A stretch of DNA of 64,000 bases from Amycolatopsis endophytica (GCF_013410405.1 NZ_JACCFK010000001.1:4898001-4962000), one strand, 5' to 3'; shown: positions 40,096-49,363, counted from the stretch's first letter. Numbers and translations are program-made. Notes: generated from the letters alone by a model not told the origin.

Positions 40096-40335
40096 GCTGT
40101 TTCGGGAGTGGCTTGCGTGGCGGTGCGGGTGGCGGAACCTGAGGCGGCCCCTGGCTCCGGGATCGCCTCCTCATGAATGCCGATTCACCACGTCGGCGCT
40201 GTCCTCGCCAGGAACCACCCACCCGCCAGCCCACCACCACCCTCAACGGACGCGCTCCGCGCGACCCCGCTGAATCAAACCCGCGGCGGTGCAAGTTGAC
40301 GGCCCACCTCAAGCGGCTCCGCCGCTGAAAAACAC
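40096..40335. repeat. dispersed intergenic repeat, copy B
   Basis: Same two blocks as copy A (4793-4977), here 40096-40219 and 40283-40335, separated by a 63-nt stretch absent from A. It begins one base after the ALDH stop and ends 47 nt before the next gene. Both copies keep the AGCGGCTCCGCCGCT mini-hairpin and lie in the same orientation relative to the flanking genes, just downstream of a stop codon and upstream of a gene start. Confidence 0.8.
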
Positions 40336-40382
40336 GGCTTGGCCCCGCTCCTTCCCCCCTTCACACGAGAACAGGACGGTTC

Positions 40383-41729
40383 ATGGCAGCGTTGCCCGAT
40401 ACCGACACCGGCGGCTCCGTCACCGACGAGCGCGGCCGCCGCCGACTGCGCACCAAACTGATGCTCGCCACCCAGGTGGGTCAGGGCATCGACGGGTACA
40501 TCCTCGGCGGGATCGGGGCCGCGATGCCCGCGATCACCGCTGATCTGCACATGTCGGACTGGACCGCCGGGCTGATCGGTGCGTCCGCGTTGGCAGGCAT
40601 CTTCCTCGGCGGGCCGCTGTTCGGCTGGTTCGCCGACCGCTTCGGCAGGCGCATCGTGTTCCTGACCGACATGATGATCTTCCTTCTCGGTTCCGTCGCC
40701 CAGTTCTTCGTGGACAACGCGTGGCAGCTGTTCGTCATCCGGCTGGTGATGGGCATCGCGATCGGCGGCGAGTACGCGATCGGCGCGCCCCTGCTGTCGG
40801 AATACGCGCCGCGTCACAACCGTGGGCGGCTGCTGGCCAGCCTCGAAGTCAGCTGGTACGTCGGGTTCATGCTCGCCTTCGCGGTCGGCTACGCACTGTC
40901 CGGTGTGGACGGTGGATGGCGCTGGACGCTGGGCAGCAGCACACTGATCGCGCTCGTCTGCGTGGCGCTGCGCGGCGGCATCCCCGAATCGGCCCGGTGG
41001 CTGCTGAGCAAGGGCAGGCGAGCCGAAGCCGAGCAGCTGATCCGCCGCTACGGCATGGACGTCGACGTGGACACCGAACTCGCCGACGGCGAGCGGCGCA
41101 ACAGCCTGCGCCTGCTGTTCACCCGCCGTCACCTGCGCAGCACCGTGTTCGCCAGCACGTTCTGGGCGGCGCTGGTGCTGCCCTACTTCGCCATCGGCAC
41201 GTTCTCCCCGCAGGTGCTCCAGGCACTCGGCCTCGACGACGCGCTCGCCGGTTCGCTGGCCAGCAACGCGCTCGCGGTCGTGGGCGTGGCCGCCGGCTGC
41301 CTGCTGGTCGAGCGCATCGGCCGCCGCAAACTGCTGATCCCGCCGTTCTGGATCACCGCGGCGGCGCTCGCGCTGATCGGGTTCTGGCCCACCGCGCCGA
41401 TCGCCGTGGTCGTCGCCTGCTTCCTCGTGTTCGCCTTCCTCAACGCGGCCTCCAGCGCGCTGACCGCGGTCTACCCGCTGGAGGTGTTCCCGACCGCCAT
41501 CCGCACCACCGGAGTCGGGTTCGCGACCGCGATGAGCCGCGTCGGGGCCGCGATCGGCACCTTCCTGCTGCCGGTCGCGCTCACCCACCTCGGAGTCGGC
41601 CCCACCATGCTGATCGGGGCGGCCGTGCTTGCCGCGGGCGGCCTGTTGTCGCACTTCCTCGCCCCGGAAACCGCCGGGCTCGAACTGAGTCACGCCGCCC
41701 GCGCCGCGACCGAGACGAACAGCCGGTAG
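40383..41729 (+). CDS. MFS transporter (sugar/acid porter type)
   Basis: A 448-residue, 12-TM carrier. GPLFGWFADRFGRRIVFLTD (motif A), MGIAIGGEYAIGAPLLSEYA, PESARWLLSKGRRAEAEQLI (end of TM6 as in sugar porters) and VYPLEVFPTAIRTTGVGFAT. It should import a small carbohydrate acid or aromatic acid. It is transcribed after the ALDH gene and may share the IclR-controlled promoter, reading through repeat copy B. A hairpin follows its stop. Confidence 0.9.
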   Translation: MAALPDTDTGGSVTDERGRRRLRTKLMLATQVGQGIDGYILGGIGAAMPAITADLHMSDWTAGLIGASALAGIFLGGPLFGWFADRFGRRIVFLTDMMIFLLGSVAQFFVDNAWQLFVIRLVMGIAIGGEYAIGAPLLSEYAPRHNRGRLLASLEVSWYVGFMLAFAVGYALSGVDGGWRWTLGSSTLIALVCVALRGGIPESARWLLSKGRRAEAEQLIRRYGMDVDVDTELADGERRNSLRLLFTRRHLRSTVFASTFWAALVLPYFAIGTFSPQVLQALGLDDALAGSLASNALAVVGVAAGCLLVERIGRRKLLIPPFWITAAALALIGFWPTAPIAVVVACFLVFAFLNAASSALTAVYPLEVFPTAIRTTGVGFATAMSRVGAAIGTFLLPVALTHLGVGPTMLIGAAVLAAGGLLSHFLAPETAGLELSHAARAATETNSR

Positions 41730-41736
41730 CCCGTCG

Positions 41737-41761
41737 CGGCAACCCGCCGCCACGGTTGCCG
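41737..41761. terminator. hairpin terminator
   Basis: CGGCAACC and its complement GGTTGCCG with a 9-nt loop, seven bases after the MFS stop. Confidence 0.65.
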
Positions 41762-41861
41762 TTCGCGGCCGGACCCCGCACCGGCGCGACACGCCCGGTG
41801 GCGCGGGTGCGGACCACGACATCGCGGCACCGTTCGTGCGGCCCGCTCAGGCGGCCCGGGG

Positions 41862-42536
41862 TCATCCGGCGGGAGGCCGGTCTCCGGCCAGGTGTGCCAG
41901 CAGACGGTCTCGTGCGTGTTCGAGGTGGTGCCTGCCGTGCCGGTCGGCGAGGTCGGCGTTCCTGGCGCGGATCGCGTCGAGGATCGCCTGGTGTTCCTGC
42001 TCGATGACGAACGGGTCGAGCAGGTGGTTGTTCTGTACCTGCGCGAGGCACAGGCGCATCTGGTTGATGAGTTTGTCGTGGATGGCGCTCACGCCGGGGC
42101 TGCCGAGAAGGCTCACGAGTTCGCGGTGGAAGCACACGTCGGCGTCCACCACCTCGACCACGTCTCCCTCCGTGGCGGCGTTGTGCATGCGCTCGATCGC
42201 CTGCTCGGCGGCGCCGAGCTCGCGGGGTGATTCGGCGAGCAGGCGGTACACGCCCGCTTCGATGACCGACCGGGACAGGTACATGTCGGTCACGACCTCG
42301 GGCCGGAACGTGAGGACACGCGCGGCGTGGTGCGCGGTGCGTTCCAGCAGCCCCTCGGCGATCAACCGTTCGACGGCGACCCGTGCGCTGGGGCGCGACA
42401 CCCCGAACTGCTGCGCCACCGCGGCTTCGGCGACCCGTGCGCCCGCCGGGAGCTGCTGGGTCAGGATCCGTTCGCGCAGCGCGGCGGTGAGGGAGTCGGG
42501 GACCGAGACCACGGTGAGAGCAGAGGTGTCCGCCAT
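41862..42536 (-). CDS. GntR family regulator, FadR/FCD subfamily
   Basis: A 224-residue regulator. Winged helix: RERILTQQLPAGARVAEAAV then AQQFGVSRPSARVAVERLIA. The FCD effector domain follows, with YLSRSVIEAGVYRLLAES, DADVCFHRELVSLLGS and EHQAILDAIRARNADLA, supplying the Asp/His metal ligands of FCD proteins. Leaderless start: TATCCT (minus strand, 42543-42548) is six bases before the ATG. It diverges from a glycerate kinase gene, which it probably controls. Confidence 0.92.
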   Translation of the reverse strand: MADTSALTVVSVPDSLTAALRERILTQQLPAGARVAEAAVAQQFGVSRPSARVAVERLIAEGLLERTAHHAARVLTFRPEVVTDMYLSRSVIEAGVYRLLAESPRELGAAEQAIERMHNAATEGDVVEVVDADVCFHRELVSLLGSPGVSAIHDKLINQMRLCLAQVQNNHLLDPFVIEQEHQAILDAIRARNADLADRHGRHHLEHARDRLLAHLAGDRPPAG

Positions 42537-42569
42537 CGGCTCAGGATAGTGGGCATCCGCGATACCCGC

Positions 42570-42579
42570 ATACATGTAT
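42570..42579. promoter_or_regulatory. GntR-type palindrome ATACATGTAT
   Basis: A perfect 10-bp palindrome between the GntR and glycerate kinase genes, 28 nt before the kinase start, in an AT-rich pocket. FCD-type GntR proteins commonly bind short palindromes of this sort. Confidence 0.55.
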
Positions 42580-42607
42580 TACAATCTTTGGGCGGGAAGG
42601 GGAACGG

Positions 42608-43753
42608 ATGCGCGTACTGGTCTCGATGGACAAGCTCAAGGGCACCGCCACGGCGGCGGAGGCGTGCGCCGCGGTGTCCCGTGGTCTGCGGCGCGCCGAG
42701 CCGGGACTCGATGTCCGTGAGCTGCCCATGGCCGATGGGGGTGACGGCACGCTCGACGCGCTCCTGCACGGCGGCTATGACCACGACACCCTGGTCGTCC
42801 CCGCTGCGGACGGACGCCCGGAGTCCGCGCGGGTGGCCCGTCGCGATGGCACTTATCTTGTCGAGATCGCCGAGATCTGCGGGCTGGGTGGCGCGCGGCC
42901 GACGGCGGGGATGGCCGAACGGGCGGACAGCTCCGGGGTAGGGGACGCGATCCGCCACGCACTCGACGCCGGTGCGGGCGAGATCCAGGTCGGTCTCGGC
43001 GGAAGCGCCACGAGCGATGGTGGCGCCGGCATGCTGCGCCGTCTCGGTGCCCGGTTCCTTGATCGCGCCGGGCAGCCCCTCGCCGCCGGTGGCAGCGCGC
43101 TGGCCGAGCTCGCCGAGCTGGACTGGTCCGGTCTCGACCCGCGGCTTGCGTCGATCCGGCTGCTGGGGCTGTGCGACGTCGACTCACCGCTGCTCGGCGC
43201 GTCCGGCGCCGCCGAGGTCTTCGGACCGCAGAAGGGCGCGGACCCCGCCGCCGTCCACCGCATCGAAGCCGGACTCTCCCGTTTCGCCCAGGTCGTCGCA
43301 CGAACGCCGCCGCCCGCGGGATTCGCCGACCCGAATGCCGCCGGTGCCGGTGCCGCCGGAGGGCTCGGGTGGGGGCTTCGGCTCCTCGGCGCCGAACTGG
43401 CCGGAGGCGGGGAGCGGATCGCCGATGCCCTCGGCCTTGATGCCGCCACATCCGGCGCCGATCTCGTCATCACCGGGGAGGGCCGGCTCGACAGGCAGTC
43501 CCTGGCCGGGAAAACCCCCGCGGTGGTCGCCGGGGTCGCCCGGCACCATCGCGTTCCGGTCGCAGCCGTGGTCGGACAGGACCGGCTGGGCGAGGAGGCC
43601 GCGCGACTCGGCCTGGTCCGTGTCGTCGCGCTCGAACGGATCGCCGGTCCCACCGTCGGCGACCGGGACCGCACCATCCGGGCGCTCGAACAGGCAGGCA
43701 CCCTGCTCGCCGCGACAGTGGCGCAGGCGCAACGGGACGCACCAGCCCGCTGA
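42608..43753 (+). CDS. garK: glycerate 2-kinase (GarK type)
   Basis: A 381-residue kinase. It opens RVLVSMDKLKGTATAAEACA and has the GarK signatures RELPMADGGDGTLDALLHGG, EIQVGLGGSATSDGGAGMLR, GLCDVDSPLLG...FGPQKGADP and DLVITGEGRLDRQSLAGKTP. It phosphorylates glycerate to 2-phosphoglycerate, feeding sugar-acid carbon into glycolysis. This matches the tartronate-semialdehyde-reductase-like HIBADH and dehydratase genes nearby, though it is under a separate GntR. Ribosome site GGGAAGGGGAACGG. Confidence 0.9.
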   Translation: MRVLVSMDKLKGTATAAEACAAVSRGLRRAEPGLDVRELPMADGGDGTLDALLHGGYDHDTLVVPAADGRPESARVARRDGTYLVEIAEICGLGGARPTAGMAERADSSGVGDAIRHALDAGAGEIQVGLGGSATSDGGAGMLRRLGARFLDRAGQPLAAGGSALAELAELDWSGLDPRLASIRLLGLCDVDSPLLGASGAAEVFGPQKGADPAAVHRIEAGLSRFAQVVARTPPPAGFADPNAAGAGAAGGLGWGLRLLGAELAGGGERIADALGLDAATSGADLVITGEGRLDRQSLAGKTPAVVAGVARHHRVPVAAVVGQDRLGEEAARLGLVRVVALERIAGPTVGDRDRTIRALEQAGTLLAATVAQAQRDAPAR

Positions 43754-43792
43754 CGCCGCCGCCCGTCCCCGCCGGAAGGGCAACGATGTCAC

Positions 43793-43827
43793 GTCCGCGA
43801 CCGCGTAAGGCTTTTCGCGGAGCGGAC
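43793..43827. terminator. hairpin terminator after glycerate kinase
   Basis: GTCCGC-GA-CCGCG pairs with CGCGG-A-GCGGAC around a 10-nt loop containing a short T-run (TAAGGCTTTT). It lies 40 nt past the kinase stop. Confidence 0.65.
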
Positions 43828-44001
43828 GCGGGCCCGCTTCGCTGCGGTCGCTTCGGCGGGGACTGAGGTTGCCGTGGCCGCCGGCCAGGACCAGCAGCCG
43901 CAAGGGGTCGGCGTCAGGCCCGCCGTGCCATGCACGCAGGTTATGACGTCCATCCCGGTCGGCGGGTACCGGTCGGGCGCGCGACGGCTGATGCTCGGGA
44001 C

Positions 44002-44994
44002 ATGACAACAACGCGGCATCATCCCGGTCGTCTCGCGCCGGGTTTGCTCGTGACCGCCGTGGGCACGGCTGTCGCTTTCGGATTCGGCAAACTGGTTCCG
44101 GCGGTCAGCGCCCTGACGGTGGCGGTGGTTCTCGGTGTCGTGGTGGGCGGGCTGCTTCCACAACGGACCCGCGCGGGGCTGGCCTGGGCCACGAAGAAGT
44201 TCCTGCGGTGGGGTGTGGTGCTGCTCGGTCTGCAGCTGGGGCTCGGTGAGATCGCCGGTCTGGGTCCGGGCACGGTGGTCGCGGTGGTGGTGACCGTGCT
44301 CGTGGCGTTCTTCGGCACCCTGGCGTTCGGCAGGCTGTTCGGAGTGTCGCGGGGACTCGGGCTGATGGTGGCGACCGGGTTTTCGATCTGTGGTGCGTCG
44401 GCGATCGCGGCGATGGACAGCGTGACCGGCACCGACAAGGAGGACGTGGCCACCGGCGTGACTCTGGTGACGTTGTACGGGAGTGCGGCGATCGCGCTCG
44501 TGCCGCTGGCCGGGCACGCGCTGGGCCTGGGGCCGGAGCATCTCGGCGCGTGGGCGGGGTTGAGTGTGCACGAGGTCGCCCAGGTGGTGGCGGCGGCGTC
44601 GCCCGCGGGGGCGGCGGCGGTGGCGATCGCGGTCGTGGTGAAGCTGACGCGGGTGGTCCTGCTCGCTCCGATGGTCGCGGGGGTGAGCATCGTGCGGCGG
44701 CGCCGGCATGGTGCGGGCGCGGGGAAGCGGCCGCCTCTGGTTCCCCTGTTCGTTCTGGGTTTTCTGGTGATGATGGTGATGCGCAGCAGTGGTGTGGTGC
44801 CGCGGGCGGTGTTGTCGGCGGGCAGCGTCACGACGACGCTGCTGTTCGCGGCCGCGTTGTTCGGACTGGGCAGCAACGTCCGCGTCGGTGCGCTTCTGCG
44901 GACCGGGCGGCGGGGGCTGGTGCTGGGTGCCGTGTCCACGGTCCTGGTCGCGCTGGCGGGCCTCGGCGCGCTCGCCGCCACCGGTGGCGTGTGA
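44002..44994 (+). CDS. YeiH/UPF0324 family membrane protein
   Basis: A 330-residue polytopic protein with about ten hydrophobic segments. Family features: KKFLRWGVVLLGLQLGLGEI near the N-terminus, ATGFSICGASAIAAMDSVTG in the middle (highly conserved in YeiH) and LSVHEVAQVVAAASPAGAAA. Putative sulfate/anion-export or carrier role in this family; not proven. ATG 44002 is chosen because the membrane-protein homology begins right after it. No regulator is adjacent. Confidence 0.85.
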   Translation: MTTTRHHPGRLAPGLLVTAVGTAVAFGFGKLVPAVSALTVAVVLGVVVGGLLPQRTRAGLAWATKKFLRWGVVLLGLQLGLGEIAGLGPGTVVAVVVTVLVAFFGTLAFGRLFGVSRGLGLMVATGFSICGASAIAAMDSVTGTDKEDVATGVTLVTLYGSAAIALVPLAGHALGLGPEHLGAWAGLSVHEVAQVVAAASPAGAAAVAIAVVVKLTRVVLLAPMVAGVSIVRRRRHGAGAGKRPPLVPLFVLGFLVMMVMRSSGVVPRAVLSAGSVTTTLLFAAALFGLGSNVRVGALLRTGRRGLVLGAVSTVLVALAGLGALAATGGV

Positions 44995-45180
44995 CGACGG
45001 GGCGGTCACTTCGATCACCGACACGACCCCGCCTGTACGTCGACATCGTCTGGCCCGGGGCGCAGGGCGCCTTCGTCCCGGCACGCGCCGGGACCCTTCG
45101 GGAGAAAGCCCGCGGCGACGACGCGAGGTCGCGCCGGGCGCGCGGGAACTCGCCGAGCTCTGCGACCGGGGAAGCGTGGC

Positions 45181-45918
45181 TCAGTGCGCGGTCCACCCGC
45201 CGTCCACGCGCAGGGTAGTGCCGGTCACGTACGACGAGGCGTCGCCGGCCAGGAACACCACCGCACCGGCCAGTTCGCTCGCCGCACCGATGCGGCCCTG
45301 CGGCACGGCGCCGACGATGACCTCACCCCAGCGGCTGTTCATCAGCCCGTCGGACAGGTCCGTGGCGAAGTACCCGGGCGCCAGCGTGTTCACCCGCACC
45401 CCGCGCTCGGCCCACTCCACCGCGAGTACTCGCGTCAGCGCCTCCACACCGCCCTTGCTGGCGGCGTAGGCGGCGATGCGCGGGAAGCCGGTGGTGGCGT
45501 GCACCGAGGAGACGTTCACGATGCTGCCCGATCCCTGGTCGAGCATGCGGCGGCCGGCGGCGCGGCAGCAGAAGTACGTGCCGTCGAGGTTGACGCGCAG
45601 CACCCGGTACCAGTCGTCGTCGGTCAGCGATTCGCTGCGCGTGAACACCGGGCTGATTCCGGCACAGTTGACCAGGACGTCGACCCGGCCGAGACGCCGC
45701 ACGCAGTCGTCGGCGAAGCCGGGCTCGTCCACGGACCCGGGCAGCACCACCGTATCCGGCCCGGCCTCCTCCGCCAGCGTGCGCAGATCCTTTTCGGTCC
45801 GGGACGTCACAGCCAGCCGCGCACCCGCCCGCGCCAGGGCCAGCGACATCTCCCTGCCGAGGCCCTTGCCGGCCCCGGTCACCCACGCCGTCTTTCCGGT
45901 GAGATCGAACGTGCTCAC
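45181..45918 (-). CDS. SDR family oxidoreductase
   Basis: A 245-residue short-chain dehydrogenase: TAWVTGAGKGLGREMSLALA, DVLVNCAGISPVF (NCAG variant), NVSSVHATTGFPRIAAYAAS followed by Lys, and LRVDGGWTAH. GTG 45918 overlaps the ligase stop. Last gene of the eight-gene operon 53620-45181. Candidate for oxidation of the starting alcohol or reduction of a beta-keto product. Confidence 0.91.
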   Translation of the reverse strand: MSTFDLTGKTAWVTGAGKGLGREMSLALARAGARLAVTSRTEKDLRTLAEEAGPDTVVLPGSVDEPGFADDCVRRLGRVDVLVNCAGISPVFTRSESLTDDDWYRVLRVNLDGTYFCCRAAGRRMLDQGSGSIVNVSSVHATTGFPRIAAYAASKGGVEALTRVLAVEWAERGVRVNTLAPGYFATDLSDGLMNSRWGEVIVGAVPQGRIGAASELAGAVVFLAGDASSYVTGTTLRVDGGWTAH

Positions 45919-47426
45919 GCGATCACCGGCAGGGACCGCAGGTCGCGCTTGAGCACCTTGCCCGAGGGGGTGCGCGGGAGCTCGTCGAGGAACCGGATCT
46001 CGGCGGGCACCTTGAACTTCGCCAGGCGTTCGCGGCAGAACGCGACCAGCCCGGCGCCGTCCACTTCGGCGCCCGGCCGCAGCACGACGAACGCCTTCGG
46101 CACCTCACCCCACCGCTCGTGGGACATCCCGACGACCGCGGCCTCGACCACGTCGGGGTGTTCGTAGAGGACGCGCTCGACCTCCGGGGTCGCGATGTTC
46201 TCCCCGCCGGAGACGATCATGTCCTTCTTCCGGTCCTCGACGTAGAGGTAGCCGTCTTCGTCGACCCGTCCGATGTCGCCGGTGTGGAACCACCCGTCAC
46301 GCAGGGCCTTCGCCGTCGCGTCCGGGTCGTGCCAGTACCCGGCGAACACCTTGGGGCCGGACAGGGTGATCTCGCCCAGCTCCCCGGTGGGCACTTCCCG
46401 GCCGGTGTCGTCCACGATGCGCACACGCAGGTGCACGACCGGCCTGCCGACCGATCCGGCCTTGGACAGCATGTGCCCGGCGTCGTTGAAGGTGTCGCCG
46501 GAGACGGTCTCGGTGAGCCCGTAGGCGTCGGCGAACCAGGCGGTGGGGAACGCGGCGCGGATCCGTTCGATGAGCGGCACCGGCATCTTCTCCCCGCCAC
46601 CGATGATGAACCGGATCGAGGAGGTGTCGCGTTCGGTGATGCCCGGCAGGTGCAGCAGGGCGTTCATCATGGAGGGGGCGAGCCAGATGTTGCTCGGGCG
46701 TTCCCGCTCGATGGTGTCGGCGACCTCGGCGGCGTCGAACTTCCGGGTCAGGACCAGCGCACCGCCCGCGTGCAGGGTGGCCAGCGCGGGCAGGTCGAGC
46801 CCGCCGACGTGGTAGAGCGGACCGCACACCAGTGTGGTGTCGGCGCTGGTGATGCCGAACTCGACGATGTGGCCGAGATTCTTGTGCAGCAGGTTGGCAT
46901 GGGTGATGCACACCCCCTTCGGCCGGGAGGTGGTGCCGGAGGTGTACATCAGGCGCTGCAGCGCGTCCGGGCCGACGTCCTCGATCGGCACCACCTGGCC
47001 GAGGTTGCGGGCCACGAGGTCCTCGTAGGACAGCCACCCGTCGCGCTGCGCGCCCAGCAGCAGCCGGTGCCGCACCGGGATCGCCGACGCGGCCTCGGCG
47101 AACTCGGGTTCGGTCAGGATCGCGGCCGTCCCGGCGTCGGCGACGATGTAGTCCCATTCGGCGGGGGAGAGCCGGTAGTTCAGCGGCAGGAACGCGGCGC
47201 CGAGGTGGTTGAGCGCCAGCACGGTTTCCAGGAACTCGATGTGGTTGTACAGCAGCAGCGCGACGATGTCACCACGGCCGATGCCCAGCTCGCGCAGGCC
47301 CGCGGCCAGCGCGTGCACCCGGGTGGACAGCTCCCGGTTGGTCAGGCGGTGCTCGCCCTGGGACAGCACGACCTTGTCCGGGTACCGACCCACATTGTGG
47401 TCCAGCATGGCGGCGAAGTTGGCCAT
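45915..47426 (-). CDS. AMP-forming acyl-CoA ligase
   Basis: A 503-residue ANL enzyme: LMYTSGTTSRPKGVCITHAN (phosphate loop), WFADAYGLTETVSGDTF, GWFHTGDIGRVDEDGYLY, VSGGENIATPEVERVLYEHP and catalytic Lys in RTPSGKVLKRDL. It would convert the carboxylate made by the carboxylase of this operon into its CoA ester. Start overlaps the upstream SDR stop by one base; GTGA overlap downstream. Confidence 0.93.
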   Translation of the reverse strand: MANFAAMLDHNVGRYPDKVVLSQGEHRLTNRELSTRVHALAAGLRELGIGRGDIVALLLYNHIEFLETVLALNHLGAAFLPLNYRLSPAEWDYIVADAGTAAILTEPEFAEAASAIPVRHRLLLGAQRDGWLSYEDLVARNLGQVVPIEDVGPDALQRLMYTSGTTSRPKGVCITHANLLHKNLGHIVEFGITSADTTLVCGPLYHVGGLDLPALATLHAGGALVLTRKFDAAEVADTIERERPSNIWLAPSMMNALLHLPGITERDTSSIRFIIGGGEKMPVPLIERIRAAFPTAWFADAYGLTETVSGDTFNDAGHMLSKAGSVGRPVVHLRVRIVDDTGREVPTGELGEITLSGPKVFAGYWHDPDATAKALRDGWFHTGDIGRVDEDGYLYVEDRKKDMIVSGGENIATPEVERVLYEHPDVVEAAVVGMSHERWGEVPKAFVVLRPGAEVDGAGLVAFCRERLAKFKVPAEIRFLDELPRTPSGKVLKRDLRSLPVIA

Positions 47427-48199
47427 CAGCGCTCCTCGGCGTGGAAGCTGTGCAGTTGCGCGCCCGCCTCGCCCCAGTGGATCGTGCTGATCATGCCGCC
47501 ATCGGCCACCAGGTCGGCGCCGGTGACGAAGGCGGACTCGGGGCCGGCGAGGAAGGCGACGACACGGGCGATGTCGTCCGGTTCGCCCAGCCGCCCGAGC
47601 GGGATGTTGTCCACGGTGGCCGACCGGATCGCCTGGTTGCCCAGGGTGTCGCGGTTCAGCCCGCTCTCGACCACACCGGGGCTCACCGAGTTGATCCGGA
47701 TCCGGTGCCCGGCCAGCTCCGCGGCGAGCTGCTTGGTCAGCGCGAGCACCCCGCCCTTGGCCGCGGTGTAGGAGGAGAACCCGTACCCGGTGTGCCCGGC
47801 GATCGAGGCGATCTGCACGATCGAGCCCCCGCCCGCGGCGGTCATGGCCGGGATGACGTGCCGCAGCAGGATGAAGTACCCGGTGAGATTGACGTCGACG
47901 ACGCGTCGCCACTCCTCGACCGAGCACTCCAGCAGCTTCTTGCGCACGATGATGCCGGCGGCGTTGACCAGCACGCGCGGCGCACCGGGCAGCGCGCCGA
48001 TCACGTCCCGCACCGCGTCGTCGTCGGTGACGTCGACCGCGTACTCGGCGGCCCTGCCGCCGCGTTCCTCGATGTCCCGCCGCGTGCCGCTCGCCCCGTC
48101 CACGTCCAGCAGCGCGACCGTCGCTCCCGTCGCGGCCAGCCGCAACGCGCAGGCCCGCCCGATACCGGAGGCGGCGCCGGTGATGACAGCGCAGTCCAT
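47426..48199 (-). CDS. SDR family oxidoreductase
   Basis: A 257-residue SDR: AVITGAASGIGRACALRLAA, Asp-containing ALLDVDGASGTRR (NAD preference), VLVNAAGIIVRKK (NAAG), QIASIAGHTGYGFSSYTAAK and LVADGGMISTI. Second of three SDRs in the operon. Each differs from the others in the NxAG loop, so they are not recent duplicates. Confidence 0.92.
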   Translation of the reverse strand: MDCAVITGAASGIGRACALRLAATGATVALLDVDGASGTRRDIEERGGRAAEYAVDVTDDDAVRDVIGALPGAPRVLVNAAGIIVRKKLLECSVEEWRRVVDVNLTGYFILLRHVIPAMTAAGGGSIVQIASIAGHTGYGFSSYTAAKGGVLALTKQLAAELAGHRIRINSVSPGVVESGLNRDTLGNQAIRSATVDNIPLGRLGEPDDIARVVAFLAGPESAFVTGADLVADGGMISTIHWGEAGAQLHSFHAEER

Positions 48200-48210
48200 G
48201 TGGTGTCCTC

Positions 48211-48954
48211 TCAACCCATCGCGTATCCGCCGTTGACGTCGACCACGGCGCCGGTCATGTAGCTGGCCGCGGGGGAGGCGAGGAACGCCGCCACCCGCGC
48301 GATCTCCTCCGGCCGGGCGAGCCTGCCCAGCGGGCAGTAGTCCGGCCGGTAGCCGCGCCCGGCGACCATCTCGGTGTCCACGACACCGGGAGCGACGCCG
48401 TTGGCGGCGATCCCGTTCGCGGCCTCGGTCTTGGCAAGCCACTTCACCATCGCGTGCACGGCGCCCTTGCTGGCCACGTAGTGCGGCCCGGCGAGCACAC
48501 CGCCGACCTTGCCCGCGACCGAGCCGATGCAGACGACGCGCCCGCCCTGCCGCCGCAACAGTGGCAAAGCCGCCTTGACGGTCCACAGGGTGCCCTTCAC
48601 GTTGACACCGAGCACGTGGTCCACTTCGGACTCGTCCAGGTCGTCGAGGGACACCGTGTCGCCGTACACCGCCGCGGAGGTGACCAGCGCGTCGAGCGCG
48701 GGCAGTCCGGACAGGGCCGCGCGCACCGCGGCCAGGTCGGTGACGTCCACCGCGTGCCCGGCGGCGGTGCCGCCCTCGGCCCGGATGGCCTCGACGGTGC
48801 CGGCGGGGTCGTTGACGTCGAGCACCGTCACGGCGGCGCCCGCGGCGGCCAGTTCACGGGCGATGTGCGCGCCGATGCCGCGGGCGGCGCCGGTGACGAC
48901 GGCCTGGTGGCCGCGCATCCCGGCGGCGCCGCCCGCGGCGAGGACACCGGTCAC
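48211..48954 (-). CDS. SDR family oxidoreductase
   Basis: A 247-residue SDR (235 if it starts at ATG 48918). QAVVTGAARGIGAHIARELA, TVLDVNDPAGT (NAD-type Asp), DALVTSAAVYGDT (SAA in place of NAG), CIGSVAGKVGGVLAGPHYVA followed by SK and VDVNGGYAMG. The Tyr-x3-Lys pair is present. GTG 48954 is chosen for its GTGA overlap with the CMD gene. Confidence 0.9.
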   Translation of the reverse strand: MTGVLAAGGAAGMRGHQAVVTGAARGIGAHIARELAAAGAAVTVLDVNDPAGTVEAIRAEGGTAAGHAVDVTDLAAVRAALSGLPALDALVTSAAVYGDTVSLDDLDESEVDHVLGVNVKGTLWTVKAALPLLRRQGGRVVCIGSVAGKVGGVLAGPHYVASKGAVHAMVKWLAKTEAANGIAANGVAPGVVDTEMVAGRGYRPDYCPLGRLARPEEIARVAAFLASPAASYMTGAVVDVNGGYAMG

Positions 48955-49352
48955 GAGTTCTCGCCGTTGCGGCGTTCGTGGGCTTCCAGTTCCTCCATCA
49001 GCACCGGAACGCCGAGCGTGCAGGTGTGGATGCCCAGGACGCTGGTCAGCTCCAGCACCTCCATGATTTCCTCCTTGGTCGCCCCGTAGCCCAGTGCGTT
49101 GCGGATGTGCTGGCGCAGCCCGGGTTCGTAGAGGTGCGTGGTGGAGGCGTCGATCGCGGTGTAGATCAGTTCGCGCACCTTCGGTTCCAGGACCCCCTTG
49201 CGCCACGGCACCGACGAGAAGGCCAGGTACGCCTCGAAGAACTCGGGGTCCAGGCTGAGCAGTCCCTCCCAGAAGGGGTTCCAGTAGCCGCGCTCGGACA
49301 CGAACTGCTCACGCAGCTCGCGCTGGCGGTCGTTGAGCTCGATCGAAGTCAT
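48951..49352 (-). CDS. carboxymuconolactone decarboxylase (CMD) family protein
   Basis: A 133-residue all-helical protein: VPWRKGVLEPKVRELIYTAI then DASTTHLYEPGLRQHIRNAL and GATKEEIMEVLELTSVLGIH. The C-x2-C redox motif of AhpD-like members is absent (AIDASTTHL at that place), so it belongs to the non-redox branch of CMD proteins that decarboxylate or bind ring-fission products. Sits between the carboxylase and SDR genes. Confidence 0.86.
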   Translation of the reverse strand: MTSIELNDRQRELREQFVSERGYWNPFWEGLLSLDPEFFEAYLAFSSVPWRKGVLEPKVRELIYTAIDASTTHLYEPGLRQHIRNALGYGATKEEIMEVLELTSVLGIHTCTLGVPVLMEELEAHERRNGENS

Positions 49353-49363
49353 GCTCGTCTCCC

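Noticed and set aside
44995..45180. A coding-looking stretch after the YeiH gene
   Set aside because: No start with ribosome site, no recognisable motif, and the gap is under 200 bp; nothing supportable.
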